A stretch of DNA of 64,000 nt, from the NCBI RefSeq assembly GCF_002234675.1, contig NC_019876.2:13824829-13888828 (forward strand). The letters are read 5' to 3'. Positions 39,101-52,229 of this stretch are shown here, piece by piece. The number at the start of each line of letters is the position of its first letter. Positions within the stretch are counted from its first letter, which is position 1. The translations under genes were made by a program, and so were the position numbers. This stretch comes from Oryzias latipes (taxonomy: Eukaryota > Chordata > Actinopteri > Beloniformes > Adrianichthyidae). Under the pieces are notes generated by a model. The model saw only the letters and a program-made list of their open reading frames with translations, was not told the DNA's origin and searched no databases.

Positions 39101-42100
39101 CAGTACAACTTTAGCATCAGAAAAACCAACATTGAATGTCAATGCATTTGATTATTATTCGACACAAAGGCAACCCCAACAGGACACCAAAACCTTTACG
39201 CAAAATTCACCAAGAACAGAACAGACCCCTTCTCTCCTACAAGAGTCCCACACAGCATCAGATACCTCTGCTCTGATAGAACCTCCAAATTCCACCATCT
39301 ATTTAGCTACAAAAGCTATGGATGCTACTTCAGGGAAAAAACCGTCTCAAGGGATTACAACAGACAATCAGTTACTTGGGTCAGCTCTAACTGTCACACC
39401 AACCCAACTGAAAGCATCTAACTCAAACCAAACATCGGATTCATCAACTTCCTCCATGGCCGTTGCTTCTACAGAGGTGCAAGGAGTTTCAAAAGTCATT
39501 ACTACCAGTCGTAGTTCATCTACAACTGAAAACCCAACAACCTCTGGAAAAGAGCAAACTGACAGTTTGGTTTCTTCTTCAAAGTCTGCTACAAAAATAA
39601 CCCGAGAATCCGAAGTAACAACACAGGCCACAGGACAAAGTGAAGGAGCAGCTGTAACCAACATGCCACATAAGACTACCATGGAAACTGCTTCTTCAGA
39701 AACAACATCCCAAACTGAAGAACATCCTACATTACTAACGTTTGCATCTGTGGATTCAGCTTCTTTGCCTAAAGAGGAACTTTCCACCATTCTACAAACC
39801 TTAGCTCTGGATCAAAATATGACTACTGTGGAGTCCAAACTGACAAAAGAGCCTGAAAATTTAGGAACACCAAGCTCCATTGCTATCACAAAATCTGCTG
39901 ACCAAAATCCAAGTCCTTCTTCACATACATCACTCACAAGTCAATCTGTGCCCAGTGCAGATACAAACACATCCATTGTGTCACGTTATGGTTCTGACAG
40001 TACAACTGTACCATCAGAAAAACCAACATTGAATGTAAATGCATTTGATTATTATTCGACACAAAGGCAACCCCAACAGGACACCAAAACCTTTACGCAA
40101 AATTCACCAAGAACAGAACAGACCCCTTCTCTCCTACAAGAGTCCAACACAGCATCAGATACCTCTGCTCTGATAGAACCTCAAAATTCCACCATCCATT
40201 TAGCAACAAAAGCTATGGATGCTACTTCAGGGCAAAATCCATCTCAAGGGATTACAACAGACAATCAGTTAATTGGGTCAGCTCTAACTGTCACACCAAC
40301 CCAACTGAAAGCAACTAACTCAAACCAAACATCAGATTCATTGAGTTCCTCCATGGCCGTTGCTTCTACAGAGGTACAAGGAGTTTCAAAAGTCATTACT
40401 ACCAGTCGTAGTTCATCTACAACTGAAAACCCAACAACCTCTGGAAAAGAGCAAACTAACAGTTTGGTTTCTTCTACAAAGTCTATTACAAAAGTGACCC
40501 GAGAATCCGAAGTAACAACACAGGCCACAGGACAAAGTGAAGGAGCAGCTGTAACCAACATGCCATATAAGACTACCATGGAAACTGCTTCTTCAGAAAC
40601 AACATCCCAAACTGAAGAACATCCTACATTACTAACGTTTGCATCTGTGGATTCAGCTTCTTTGCCTAAAGAGGAACTTTCCACCATTCTACAAACCTTA
40701 GCTCTGGATCAAAATATGACTACTGTGGAGTCCAAACTGACAAAAGAGCCTGAAAATTTAGGAACACCAAGCTCCATTGCTATCACAAAATCTGCTGACC
40801 AAAATCCAAGTCCTTCTTCACATACATCACTCACAAGTCAATCTGTGCCCAGTGCAGATACAAACACATCCATTGTGTCACGTTATGGTTCTGACAGTAC
40901 AACTTTAGCATCAGAAAAACCAACATTGAATGTCAATGCATTTGATTATTATTCGACACAAAGGCAACCCCAACAGGACACCAAAACCTTTACGCAAAAT
41001 TCACCAAGAACAGAACAGACCCCTTCTCTCCTACAAGAGTCCCACACAGCATCAGATACCTCTGCTCTGATAGAACCTCCAAATTCCACCATCTATTTAG
41101 CTACAAAAGCTATGGATGCTACTTCAGGGAAAAAACCGTCTCAAGGGATTACAACAGACAATCAGTTACTTGGGTCAGCTCTAACTGTCACACCAACCCA
41201 ACTGAAAGCATCTAACTCAAACCAAACATCGGATTCATCAACTTCCTCCATGGCCGTTGCTTCTACAGAGGTGCAAGGAGTTTCAAAAGTCATTACTACC
41301 AGTCGTAGTTCATCTACAACTGAAAACCCAACAACCTCTGGAAAAGAGCAAACTGACAGTTTGGTTTCTTCTTCAAAGTCTGCTACAAAAATAACCCGAG
41401 AATCCGAAGTAACAACACAGGCCACAGGACAAAGTGAAGGAGCAGCTGTAACCAACATGCCACATAAGACTACCATGGAAACTGCTTCTTCAGAAACAAC
41501 ATCCCAAACTGAAGAACATCCTACATTACTAACGTTTGCATCTGTGGATTCAGCTTCTTTGCCTAAAGAGGAACTTTCCACCATTCTACAAACCTTAGCT
41601 CTGGATCAAAATATGACTACTGTGGAGTCCAAACTGACAAAAGAGCCTGAAAATTTAGGAACACCAAGCTCCATTGCTATCACAAAATCTGCTGACCAAA
41701 ATCCAAGTCCTTCTTCACATACATCACTCACAAGTCAATCTGTGCCCAGTGCAGATACAAACACATCCATTGTGTCACGTTATGGTTCTGACAGTACAAC
41801 TTTAGCATCAGAAAAACCAACATTGAATGTAAATGCATTTGATTATTATTCGACACAAAGGCAACCCCAACAGGACACCAAAACCTTTACGCAAAATTCA
41901 CCAAGAACAGAACAGACCCCTTCTCTCCTACAAGAGTCCCACACAGCATCAGATACCTCTGCTCTGATAGAACCTCAAAATTCCACCATCCATTTAGCAA
42001 CAAAAGCTATGGATGCTACTTCAGGGCAAAATCCATCTCAAGGGATTACAACAGACAATCAGTTAATTGGGTCAGCTCTAACTGTCACACCAACCCAACT

Positions 42101-45100
42101 GAAAGCAACTAACTCAAACCAAACATCAGATTCATTGAGTTCCTCCATGGCCGTTGCTTCTACAGAGGTACAAGGAGTTTCAAAAGTCATTACTACCAGT
42201 CGTAGTTCATCTACAACTGAAAACCCAACAACCTCTGGAAAAGAGCAAACTAACAGTTTGGTTTCTTCTTCAAAGTCTATTACAAAAGTGACCCGAGAAT
42301 CCGAAGTAACAACACAGGCCACAGGACAAAGTGAAGGAGCAGCTGTAACCAACATGCCATATAAGACTACCATGGAAACTGCTTCTTCAGAAACAACATC
42401 CCAAACTGAAGAACATCCTACATTACTAACGTTTGCATCTGTGGATTCAGCTTCTTTGCCTAAAGAGGAACTTTCCACCATTCTACAAACCTTAGCTCTG
42501 GATCAAAATATGACTACTGTGGAGTCCAAACTGACAAAAGAGCCTGAAAATTTAGGAACACCAAGCTCCATTGCTATCACAAAATCTGCTGACCAAAATC
42601 CAAGTCCTTCTTCACATGCATCACTCACAAGTCAATCTGTGCCCAGTGCAGATACAAACACATCCATTGTGTCACGTTATGGTTCTGACAGTACAACTTT
42701 AGCATCAGAAAAACCAACATTGAATGTAAATGCATTTGATTATTATTCGACACAAAGGCAACCCCAACAGGACACCAAAACCTTTACGCAAAATTCACCA
42801 AGAACAGAACAGACCCCTTCTCTCCTACAAGAGTCCCACACAGCATCAGATACCTCTGCTCTGATAGAACCTCAAAATTCCACCATCTATTTAGCTACAA
42901 AAGCTATGGATGCTACTTCAGGGAAAAAACCGTCTCAAGGGATTACAACAGACAATCAGTTACTTGGGTCAGCTCTAACTGTCACACCAACCCAACTGAA
43001 AGCATCTAACTCAAACCAAACATCGGATTCATCAACTTCCTCCATGGCCGTTGCTTCTACAGAGGTGCAAGGAGTTTCAAAAGTCATTACTACCAGTCGT
43101 AGTTCATCTACAACTGAAAACCCAACAACCTCTGGAAAAGAGCAAACTGACAGTTTGGTTTCTTCTTCAAAGTCTGCTACAAAAATAACCCGAGAATCCG
43201 AAGTAACAACACAGGCCACAGGACAAAGTGAAGGAGCAGCTGTAACCAACATGCCACATAAGACTACCATGGAAACTGCTTCTTCAGAAACAACATCCCA
43301 AACTGAAGAACATCCTACATTACTAACGTTTGCATCTGTGGATTCAGCTTCTTTGCCTAAAGAGGAACTTTCCACCATTCTACAAACCTTAGCTCTGGAT
43401 CAAAATATGACTACTGTGGAGTCCAAACTGACAAAAGAGCCTGAAAATTTAGGAACACCAAGCTCCATTGCTATCACAAAATCTGCTGACCAAAATCCAA
43501 GTCCTTCTTCACATACATCACTCACAAGTCAATCTGTGCCCAGTGCAGATACAAACACATCCATTGTGTCACGTTATGGTTCTGACAGTACAACTTTAGC
43601 ATCAGAAAAACCAACATTGAATGTAAATGCATTTGATTATTATTCGACACAAAGGCAACCCCAACAGGACACCAAAACCTTTACGCAAAATTCACCAAGA
43701 ACAGAACAGACCCCTTCTCTCCTACAAGAGTCCAACACAGCATCAGATACCTCTGCTCTGATAGAACCTCAAAATTCCACCATCCATTTAGCAACAAAAT
43801 CTATGGATGCTACTTCAGGGCAAAATCCATCTCAAGGGATTACAACAGACAATCAGTTACTTGGGTCAGCTCTAACTGTCACACCAACCCAACTGAAAGC
43901 AACTAACTCAAACCAAACATCAGATTCATTGAGTTCCTCCATGGCCGTTGCTTCTACAGAGGTACAAGGAGTTTCAAAAGTCATTACTACCAGTCGTAGT
44001 TCATCTACAACTGAAAACCCAACAACCTCTGGAAAAGAGCAAACTAACAGTTTGGTTTCTTCTTCAAAGTCTATTACAAAAGTGACCCGAGAATCCGAAG
44101 TAACAACACAGGCCACAGGACAAAGTGAAGGAGCAGCTGTAACCAACATGCCATATAAGACTACCATGGAAACTGCTTCTTCAGAAACAACATCCCAAAC
44201 TGAAGAACATCCTACATTACTAACGTTTGCATCTGTGGATTCAGCTTCTTTGCCTAAAGAGGAACTTTCCACCATTCTACAAACCTTAGCTCTGGATCAA
44301 AATATGACTACTGTGGAGTCCAAACTGACAAAAGAGCCTGAAAATTTAGGAACACCAAGCTCCATTGCTATCACAAAATCTGCTGACCAAAATCCAAGTC
44401 CTTCTTCACGTGCGTCACTCACAACTCAATCTGTGCTAAACGTAGATACAAACACATCCATCGTGTCACGTTTTGGTTCTGACAGTACAACTTTACCATC
44501 AGAAAAACCAACATTGAATGTCAATGCATTTGATTATTATTCGACACAAAGGCAAACCCTACAGGACACCAAAACTTTTACGCAAAATTCACCAAGAACA
44601 GAACAGACCCCTTCTCTCCTACAAGAGTCCCACACAGCATCAGATACCTCTGCTCTGATAGAACCTCAAAATTCCACCATCTATTTAGCAACAAAAGCTA
44701 TGGATGCTACTTCAGGGCAAAATCCGTCTCAAGGGATTACAACAGACAATCAGTTACTTGGGTCAGCTCTAACTGTCACACCAACCCAACTGAAAGCAAC
44801 TAACTCAAACCAAACATCAGATTCATCAACTTCCTCCATGGCTGTTGCTTTTACAGAGGTGCAAGGAGTTTCAAAAGTCATTACTACCAGTCGTAGTTCA
44901 TCTACAACTGAAAACCCAACAACCTCAGGAAAAGAGCAAACTAACAGTTTGGTTTCTTCTTCAAAGTCTGCTACAACAACGACCCGAGACTCAGAAGTAA
45001 CAACACAGGCCACAGGACAAAGTGAAGGAGCAGCTGTAACCAACATGCCACATAAGACTACCATGCAAACTGCTTCTTCAGAAACAACATCCCAAACTGA

Positions 45101-45773
45101 AGAACATCCTACATTAGTAACATTTTCATCTGTGGATTCAGTTTCTTTGCCTAAAGAGGAACTTTCCACCATTCTACAAACTTTAGTTCTGGATCAAAAT
45201 ATGACTACTGTGGAGTCCAAACTGACAAAAGAGCCTGAAACTTTAGGAACACCAAGCTCCATTGCTATCACAAAATCTGCTGACCAAAATCCAAGTCCTT
45301 CTTCACGTACATCACTCACAAGTCAATCTGTGCTCAATGCAGATACAAACACATCCATTGTGTCACGTTTTGGCTCTGACAGTACAACTTTAGCATCAGA
45401 AAAACCAACATTGAATGTAAATGCGTTTGATAAACATCATAAACGAAAAATTGAAGGAACAGCTGCAACTAACATGCAAAATATCCTAAATGACACATTT
45501 GTACTAAGTGATTTATATATAAGAAACACAAATCTGTCTTTTATAGAATGTTTTGCGATCAGTAAAAAATACTTTAATTTTACAAGCCGTATCATCGCAC
45601 ATGTTACCACAACATCTTATGAAGCTGACCTAAGTTCTATGTCATTTAGCAACACCACAATATTTTTTCAACATCGGCCAAAAATTGCTGTTGTTAAACG
45701 CCTTATGTTTGACCATCCAATCATCTCCAAGACCATTATTAAGCCATCAAACAAAACATCTGACAAAGGTTAA
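21079..45773 (+). CDS. Mucin gene 2: giant secreted-type mucin with two tandem-repeat domains
   Basis: The coding part is a signal-peptide exon (coding 21096-21138) spliced to one very large exon (21214-45773, including a 1-kb assembly gap). Order in the product: signal peptide; short N-terminus with six Cys in eight residues; about 35 repeats of 136/137 residues; gap; about nine repeats of 299 residues; a unique ~115-residue C-terminus with five N-glycosylation sequons. No SEA, VWD, EGF or transmembrane segment is visible, so a secreted mucin is the simplest reading. About 7,850 codons are visible outside the gap. The ORF is broken after 32868 by one-base indels that I judge to be assembly errors. 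Single giant mucin exons are known (for example MUC16, MUC5B), but orthology is not implied. The stop at 45771-45773 follows a weak possible donor, so downstream exons cannot be excluded. Confidence 0.8.
21214..45773 (+). CDS. Gene 2 giant mucin exon
   Basis: Acceptor TCTTATTGCAG; the first two bases complete an Asp codon and the frame continues through TPATSTKES into the Cys cluster (21297-21317) and the first array. Open without interruption from 21214 to 32868. Base indels then shift the frame repeatedly until the gap at 36026. The frame is clean again from about 37287 to TAA at 45771-45773. The reading on the opposite strand is also long and open, but only because of repeat composition. 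Confidence 0.8.
21421..36025 (+). repeat. 408/411-bp coding tandem array (about 35 units)
   Basis: Units encode 136 or 137 residues, almost only Ser, Thr, Ala and Pro, plus about ten regularly placed Phe. Landmark peptides are TAFTSAKTS, TTITFGSTTATDE, TTFTTFPTE and TSPTFSATISS. The 3-bp length difference is one codon lost or kept at STSS/STS or ETSTTDS/ETSTDS. The first unit is shorter and divergent. The consensus has no Cys and no N-glycosylation sequon. Confidence 0.95.
24715..30861 (+). repeat. 2049-bp higher-order repeat, three copies
   Basis: Five-unit blocks repeat exactly every 2049 bp: 24715-26763, 26764-28812 and 28813-30861. Marker changes recur with this period: a Met codon in cagactatg near 25010, 27059 and 29108, the SNTPP variant, and a Leu codon in acgttgtct. 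A fourth block from 30862 is only partly alike. The one difference I noticed between blocks is a Thr-to-Lys change near 28122. Confidence 0.9.
36026..37025. other. Assembly gap of exactly 1000 N
   Basis: Run of 1000 N. The round number suggests a placeholder rather than a measured length. The junction between the two repeat arrays is inside it. Confidence 0.99.
37026..45430 (+). repeat. 897-bp coding tandem array (about nine units, two main types)
   Basis: Exact 897-bp period, 299 codons. Landmarks: NVNAFDYYSTQRQ, EEHPTLLTFASVDS, LPKEELSTILQTL. Two types alternate. Type A has STIHLATK, LIGSAL, SITKVTRE and MPYKTT. Type B has STIYLATK, LLGSAL, SATKITRE and MPHKTT. The order of full units is A, B, B, A, B, A-like, B, A and a diverged last unit, then a partial one. 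Each unit carries four sequons (NTS, NST, NQT, NMT). Confidence 0.95.
45431..45773 (+). CDS. Gene 2 unique C-terminal segment
   Basis: After the last partial repeat the protein turns to a basic KHHKRK stretch and then ~110 non-repetitive residues with mixed hydrophobic content (LSDLYIRNTNLSFIECFAIS, then IIAHVTTTSYEADL). Five Asn-X-Ser/Thr sites and one Cys are present. It looks folded rather than mucin-like. I do not recognise a family; a highly diverged SEA remnant is possible but unsupported. Confidence 0.6.
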
Positions 45774-46757
45774 AGGATTCTATTGAGATTACCTAAAATT
45801 ATTTTTTTGTTACCTTTTTTTTACATTTTGATTTTTTTCCTTCCTTCAGTTTTTAGCAGTCCTTTTTACCACTTTTGTATAAAATAAGGCTTAAAAATCC
45901 CCATTTTTTCAGTCAAGGGATTGACTAAGAAGAAACAATTAGTTTATTAACACAATTAATTAGAAATGTATCAAGTATATTTCACTAAAATTAACACAAG
46001 CTCACATTTTCAAGATGTACTAGCAACACAAAAATGATCGAAATTCATTTTTGTTTCATTACACTCTATTCCTTTTTTTGTTGTTGAAAAAAGTCTAAAT
46101 TTTACACCGTTCATCTTTTAAATCAATTTTTATTTTACTGTGATGTAAGATGACACCAAAAGCAGACAAATCACACCAACTGGAGTCTCAAGATTTCATT
46201 AAATTCCCATTAGAATTTTACTACATTCAATTTTTACTGAAGTCATTTTTTTTTTCATACTACCTGAAATAAAACCAACCAAAAATTAATTCCTATTAAA
46301 GTTTCTGGAACTTGGTGTCTCTTTAAGGTGAGTCTTTATTTAGGATTTCAGGAAATACTACTGTTTTTAGTTATGAATATAAGTAAAAGGAAGTTCACAT
46401 GCTTACACTAAGCCAACAGTTTTTTCATACACTTGCTGTAAATTCAGTTAGGCAATATATGTGGTGAGGTGACACACTATTTTCTAGTCTTTTTCAGCCA
46501 AATTAAATTCAGTGCTACAGCTAATCATATGAATGTTGGCAGAAAATGACACCCAGGATCTATGGCCTTTTTTTTAAATAGGAGAGCTTGACAGTTGTAG
46601 GAACACAAGCATAGATGCCAGAGTCTACATTCTATTTCTAATCTGATGTTTTTTTTTTGTTTTTTTTAAGTTGTAACAATTGGCAGTGACGTGTATCAGG
46701 AATGCCTTAACTTTGAGGAAAATTTAAAACAAAATTGTTTTATTGATGAAATGCTCT
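45774..46757. other. Probable 3' UTR of gene 2 and intergenic
   Basis: AT-rich sequence without exon-like features. The 3' UTR likely ends shortly after 46268. Confidence 0.4.
46268..46273 (+). promoter_or_regulatory. Candidate poly(A) signal AATAAA of gene 2
   Basis: First canonical hexamer after the stop, 495 nt downstream, followed by a T/GT-rich stretch. Confidence 0.4.
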
Positions 46758-47813
<1,056 letters not shown>

Positions 47814-47858
47814 AAATCTTCAGTCGTAATAGTTTCACATTGCTTTTTTAGGAGTTAC

Positions 47859-47873
47859 TGCACCATCTGCTGG
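47859..47873 (-). promoter_or_regulatory. CTCF-like motif (minus orientation)
   Basis: tgcaccatctgctgg matches the reverse of the CTCF core consensus at 13 of 15 positions by hand alignment. Sequence match only. Confidence 0.25.
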
Positions 47874-48047
47874 TTGGAGTCCCACATGGAGAATGAGCCC
47901 AACAACATCTATACTTAGCAGGTTAATATAAACCTTACAAGAATCCTTGGTTCTACCTAAAGAATCAGGGTGATTGATCTTCATCAATTTCTAAGAGTAA
48001 TTTCACTTTATTTTTATTTATTTTTTTGCTCTTTCTTTTATTGACAG

Positions 48048-49568
48048 TGCATTAGACAGTTTCTGGGGTAGTGGTGGGCCTGTAGTGAAGCTTTGGCGTA
48101 AATTCTATGAGAAAGATCTGCCTCTCTTCCAGGTAAGCTGGGTTCTTACGTCACTCACTCTGCACGCCACTCAATCAAACCCTCACTCTGAACCAACCCT
48201 GTTCCTTGTGGGCTACTGCTCGTTTTGCAGGCAATCTTGCTTCAGTAGATGTTGATTAGCTGGATTGAATCAGCCCAGTTTCTGATTGACTGAACACACC
48301 TGATCCAGGTGAGCAGCAATTACTGAAGCAGGGTTCGCTGGAAATCAAGCAGGGCAGGAGGCCTAAGGAGAACAGGGTTGTTGACCTCTGAACCAATGGC
48401 TATATTCCCCACTTTTTCTTCTCAGACAATCACAATCATATTTTTGCTTTTATATTAATGGACATTTATCTCTCAACATTCCAGATGGTTTTACCGGCTC
48501 TCTTCGACCCTGTCATCCACCTGGACAAATGCTTTACTGTTTCTTCCTCTATGGTCCAGGTTTATCCTACCAGCCTGCAGGATGTCACAGTCGAACCGTC
48601 AAAGACTATGGACTTGTTTTATGCACATCTTTTTTATCACAGCTATTTTTTTTTTATTTGCATTCCTAAGACCTCTCCTTATTGAAATGCAGATAAAGAC
48701 TTCACTTATGTAAAACCACTATAAATAATTAATAAATAAAGCTAACAGAAAAAAAACGTTTGCACCATATTTATTTCTGCATGTTTTTTCTTTGTTTGTG
48801 AGAGGTTTATTGACAGAATTTCTTTATATTTATTTTTATTTAAATTTTTATTTCCGGTGCTTCCTCAGCTGGAACCTCTCCCTCTGGGTCGGCTGCTGTT
48901 TAGCTGCTGCAGCTCTAGATGGAAACCTGCATCGCCGCTTAACTGTGGTGCAGTTTTCCCAGAGAGAAAGGTCCAAGTTATTAGCGTTTCCAACATCTTG
49001 TTTTCATGCTCAGCCTGTTCTCATTGTCTTTCCCCATCAGATAGGGGGTGGGAGTTGTGAAAGGAATGGGGGGTTGTGTGTAGGTAGTTTTTTTTTCCCG
49101 TGCTTGTTTATTTTAATTTTCATGCTTGTTTTTATATTACTCGTGCTGGTTTGTGATGCCTTCCGTCTGTGAAACCAGGGTTCGAATCCGGGCTGCTCCC
49201 TATTCCCTTCTCTGCTGCTGTGCCTGTCCCAAGCCCGGTTGGATTGAGAGGGTTGCGTCAGGAAGGGCATCCGGCGTAGAAACATTTTCAAGTTCACCAT
49301 GCGACTCATTTATGTGTTTCGCTGTGGCGACCCCTGATGGGAGAAGCCGAAAGTCAAAGAAGATCTTTGTTTTAATCTAAAGAATTTTGTGTGTCATGCT
49401 TTTATATGAAAGTGATTTACAAATAAAGTTTGATTGATGTTTGATTTGAGAAAAAGTCAGTTTCTTTCTTATTTTCAGCTTCCCACAGTGACTGCCTTCA
49501 GTGAACATCCAACTCATGGTCACCTCTTCAACCACAAACCTTATGGGGGGGAGAATGATGTGCGTTAG
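48048..49568 (+). CDS. Unidentified gene, four exon-like segments (3' end of a gene or a pseudogene)
   Basis: Four open segments with acceptors, and donors on the first three, share compatible phases. 48048-48132: FWGSGGPVVKLWRKFYEKD region, donor CAG/GTAAGC. 48485-48559: MVLPALFDPVIHLDKCF region, donor CAG/GTTTAT, weak. 48869-48970: LEPLPLGRLLFSCCSSRW region, donor AAG/GTCCAA, weak. 49479-49568: LPTVTAFSEHPTHGHLFNHK region ending in TAG. The composition is ordinary globular protein, quite unlike the mucins. A hAT-like MITE and a SINE sit in the putative introns. I do not recognise the family. Upstream exons were not found, so this could be a truncated or decayed gene; the two weak donors also argue for caution. 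Confidence 0.4.
48194..48390. mobile_element. Palindromic hAT-like MITE
   Basis: CAACCCTGTTCCTT at the left and AAGGAGAACAGGGTTG near the right form an inverted repeat, and the right end continues to TTGACCTCTG. Teleost elements of this type end in CAGAGG-like termini; the left terminus here is degraded. No coding capacity. It lies between two exon-like segments. Confidence 0.55.
49140..49430 (+). mobile_element. tRNA-derived SINE with LINE-like tail
   Basis: A B-box, GGTTCGAATCC, lies at 49179-49189. A conserved-looking body follows (gggttgcgtcaggaagggca, then gctgtggcgacccctgatgg), ending with gccgaaag and an L2-like tail aaataaagtttgattgat. No clear A-box is visible, so the 5' boundary is approximate. 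Confidence 0.6.
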
Positions 49569-52190
49569 TAATGCTGTTCTGCTCAAAGACAATTCTGAAA
49601 GCAAACCACCACAAATGAACAACTAAATGTTGCTTTCATATTTTTTATTTTTTTGGTTGGGGTGGTTGGGCCAGTTGTTCAGTGTGTCACCCAGGATGGA
49701 TTATCTATTCTAGAATATTTTAAATGTCAAATTTGAAGATGAATGTCACAGAACACCTGAAAATATGTTTAGTGTTTGGGGATTTCTCGTTTTGACTTCC
49801 TTGTAAGAAAGACTTTAGGCACAGGTAACTCAAAGTTTGGAAATGCAAACCTGAATGGATTAGTAAAATAAAAAATAAATGAATGTGAAACATATTTTTT
49901 TTAACAGACACCAGAATTTGCAATTGCTAAATTCTAAAAAGACTGGCCAATTTTTTTATTTTATTTTTTCCCTGAGGACATTTGGGACAAAAGAAATCTA
50001 GAGTGGCTTTGAAATATTTTACAATAAGCTTCCTCAAAATATTCAATTTTTTCCCTGTACAAATAAAAGAAAATCCTAAAACTTTTTTTTTTTTTACCTT
50101 GTTGGATCGGCACAATAATTCAGCTGTCATTTAATAAAATAGTAAATTTAACTAAACTAAAAACTACAACTATAAAGCAATTTTATTCAATTGTTATAAA
50201 AACATAAACTTTAAGCAGGTGTGGTTCTTGATCAGTACATATTATAAAGTTAAAAGCCAAATGAAATAGTGTTTATACCATGTATTTTGCAAAAATAACA
50301 CTGTTTGAAAAATGCAAGGAATCACTCAAAAGTGTCAAACCTTTACCTGTCAGAGATCAAAGAAGAAAATGCTGTTCTTATGAGTGGAATGAAGAAAAAT
50401 AGCACTCTGGAAAACGTCATTGCCTTAAGCATAAGGCTTACTTAATTTCTAAATATTCACTGTCTTCCTCCCCCTGTTCCCACGAACAGCATCAGTTTCA
50501 AAAAAACGTCACGACACACCTAATATTTCTCAAATATGCAGAAACCATAACAGGTGCATAAGAAGAAGCAAGGAGGTTGATCTTACTAGTTTTTTCCCAC
50601 TTCTCAGAGAGAAGCAGAAAAGATTTGAACAGGCTTATTAATAAGGCAGTTCTTGAAGGACATTTCAGAATCTTCAGCTCATATGGAAGTAAGTGTACCT
50701 TTTAAATGTGCCTTTCCTAACTGGCTACTTTGAAATATTTTTTAGGGATTTGCAAAATTTAAAATTGATATATGGACTGTCTAAAAAAAAAAGTGAAAAC
50801 TTTTTAACACATAATTTCAAAATAAAAGAAGAACCGTAAAGAGAAAAGCACAAAATAGAATGAGTATAGTTACATTTTAGTTGTTCTGTGTGAGCTTATT
50901 AAACATAAACGAGAGTGTAAGGAGATTTCGTTAAATTCAATATTTTGAGAAGTATCTGCAGTCATTGCAGATGTTTAAATATCTCATTCATTCAATAAGT
51001 GATTTGAAATAAATAAAAGCGATTTTCGGTTTTTACATAAGAAAGGTATTTTTTACTTGATTCTTGCTTAAAGGATTGAAAGTTTTGACTTAAACTTGTT
51101 TGTACAAGATAGTTTTTCTTTTCTTAAAAATTACTAACAATTCATATCCTCATACAATAGCACGTTCAGTTGAATAGGAAACATTTCAACTACAGATGCT
51201 GGAGGGTGCCGCTTGTTAAAAGGCATTTTATGCTCATCTGATCACACAACGTAGTTCGAGGCTCATAAATACATACCAAAAATAGCCAAATAAGCAATGA
51301 AGTTTAATTTTGTTGCAGTTAAAAAAACATCTAAACATTTAAGTATTTTTTTAGGTTAGAATCTTAAAAACAAGAGTAAATGCTTCTGATAAAATGCAGA
51401 TTATCTGGCACGTCTACCCGATTTCTAGTCCGTTAGGGAAATTCATATTTACTGAAACTTTTAAAATATATGAGTGTATATATTTGATTATACTGTTGAT
51501 TTGTAAGTAATTAAATATTTCTTTTTGCACATTTATTGTTATGAGTATATTACAACACATGTTTTTATGTAAACAGCAAAAACTTATTTTAATAATATGT
51601 ATGGTGTATTTCAAAGCTTTTTTTATCTCAAATATACTTCACAGAAAACTTTACACACAACACAATCAAAAACTGAGCCAATCATTATTTTTTAAACAAT
51701 TCTGACCATTTTTAGTAACAACAATAAAAGGGTATTTTACGCAAATGTTTTTCTGGGCACGTGCACATTTCAGTTCACCTTTTACATGCATTTTTGATGC
51801 AACTTCTAAGCAAAAAGTACATACTTAAAGGGGAACAAAAGGTTGGTGTTAGTTCAAACATTGACCTAGAGCAGTAAAACAAGTAGCACAAGATAATTAA
51901 GTAGTTGGAGAGCTGTTTGAGTCAGTTGCTGTATTTTAAACAAGGGAAATGATTTTTAAAATATGCACCATTGTCGCTACTCAAATATTAGTTTTATTCT
52001 TGTTTTCATTTTGTTGTTCCTTTGATATATTTGCATGATTTATGTTTTGTTGAGTAAAAAATGAAAGTGTTTAAATCATAATATGTTTCCCACATGAAAA
52101 AGCTGTGAAGAAACTGAATAAAAGCAACAGTAAGTTGGTAGGGGTTCGCTGTTCTAATTCACACTAAACTGTTTCAGTCGTTTTATATTG
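49569..52190. other. Intergenic, nothing firm
   Basis: AT-rich. A weak candidate for a non-coding gene 3 leader lies near 50580-50693, ending at a GTAAGT donor (50692-50697), but no TATA box or similarity to the gene 2 leader supports it. Confidence 0.3.
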
Positions 52191-52206
52191 CCACAAGGGG
52201 GCAGTG
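52191..52206 (+). promoter_or_regulatory. CTCF-like motif (plus orientation)
   Basis: ccacaagggggcagtg matches the CTCF core consensus at 14 of 15 positions by hand alignment. It lies between genes 2 and 3. Confidence 0.3.
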
Positions 52207-52229
52207 TTTAGCGAAAGGTCTGATATAAA

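Noticed and set aside
37574-45172. Nine 140-codon minus-strand frames spaced 897 bp
   Set aside because: Antisense shadow of the 897-bp repeat, repeated by copy number and not by selection.
21421-45430. CRISPR-like direct repeats
   Set aside because: The period is 408-897 bp with no unique spacers, and the units are open reading frame in a vertebrate-type spliced gene.
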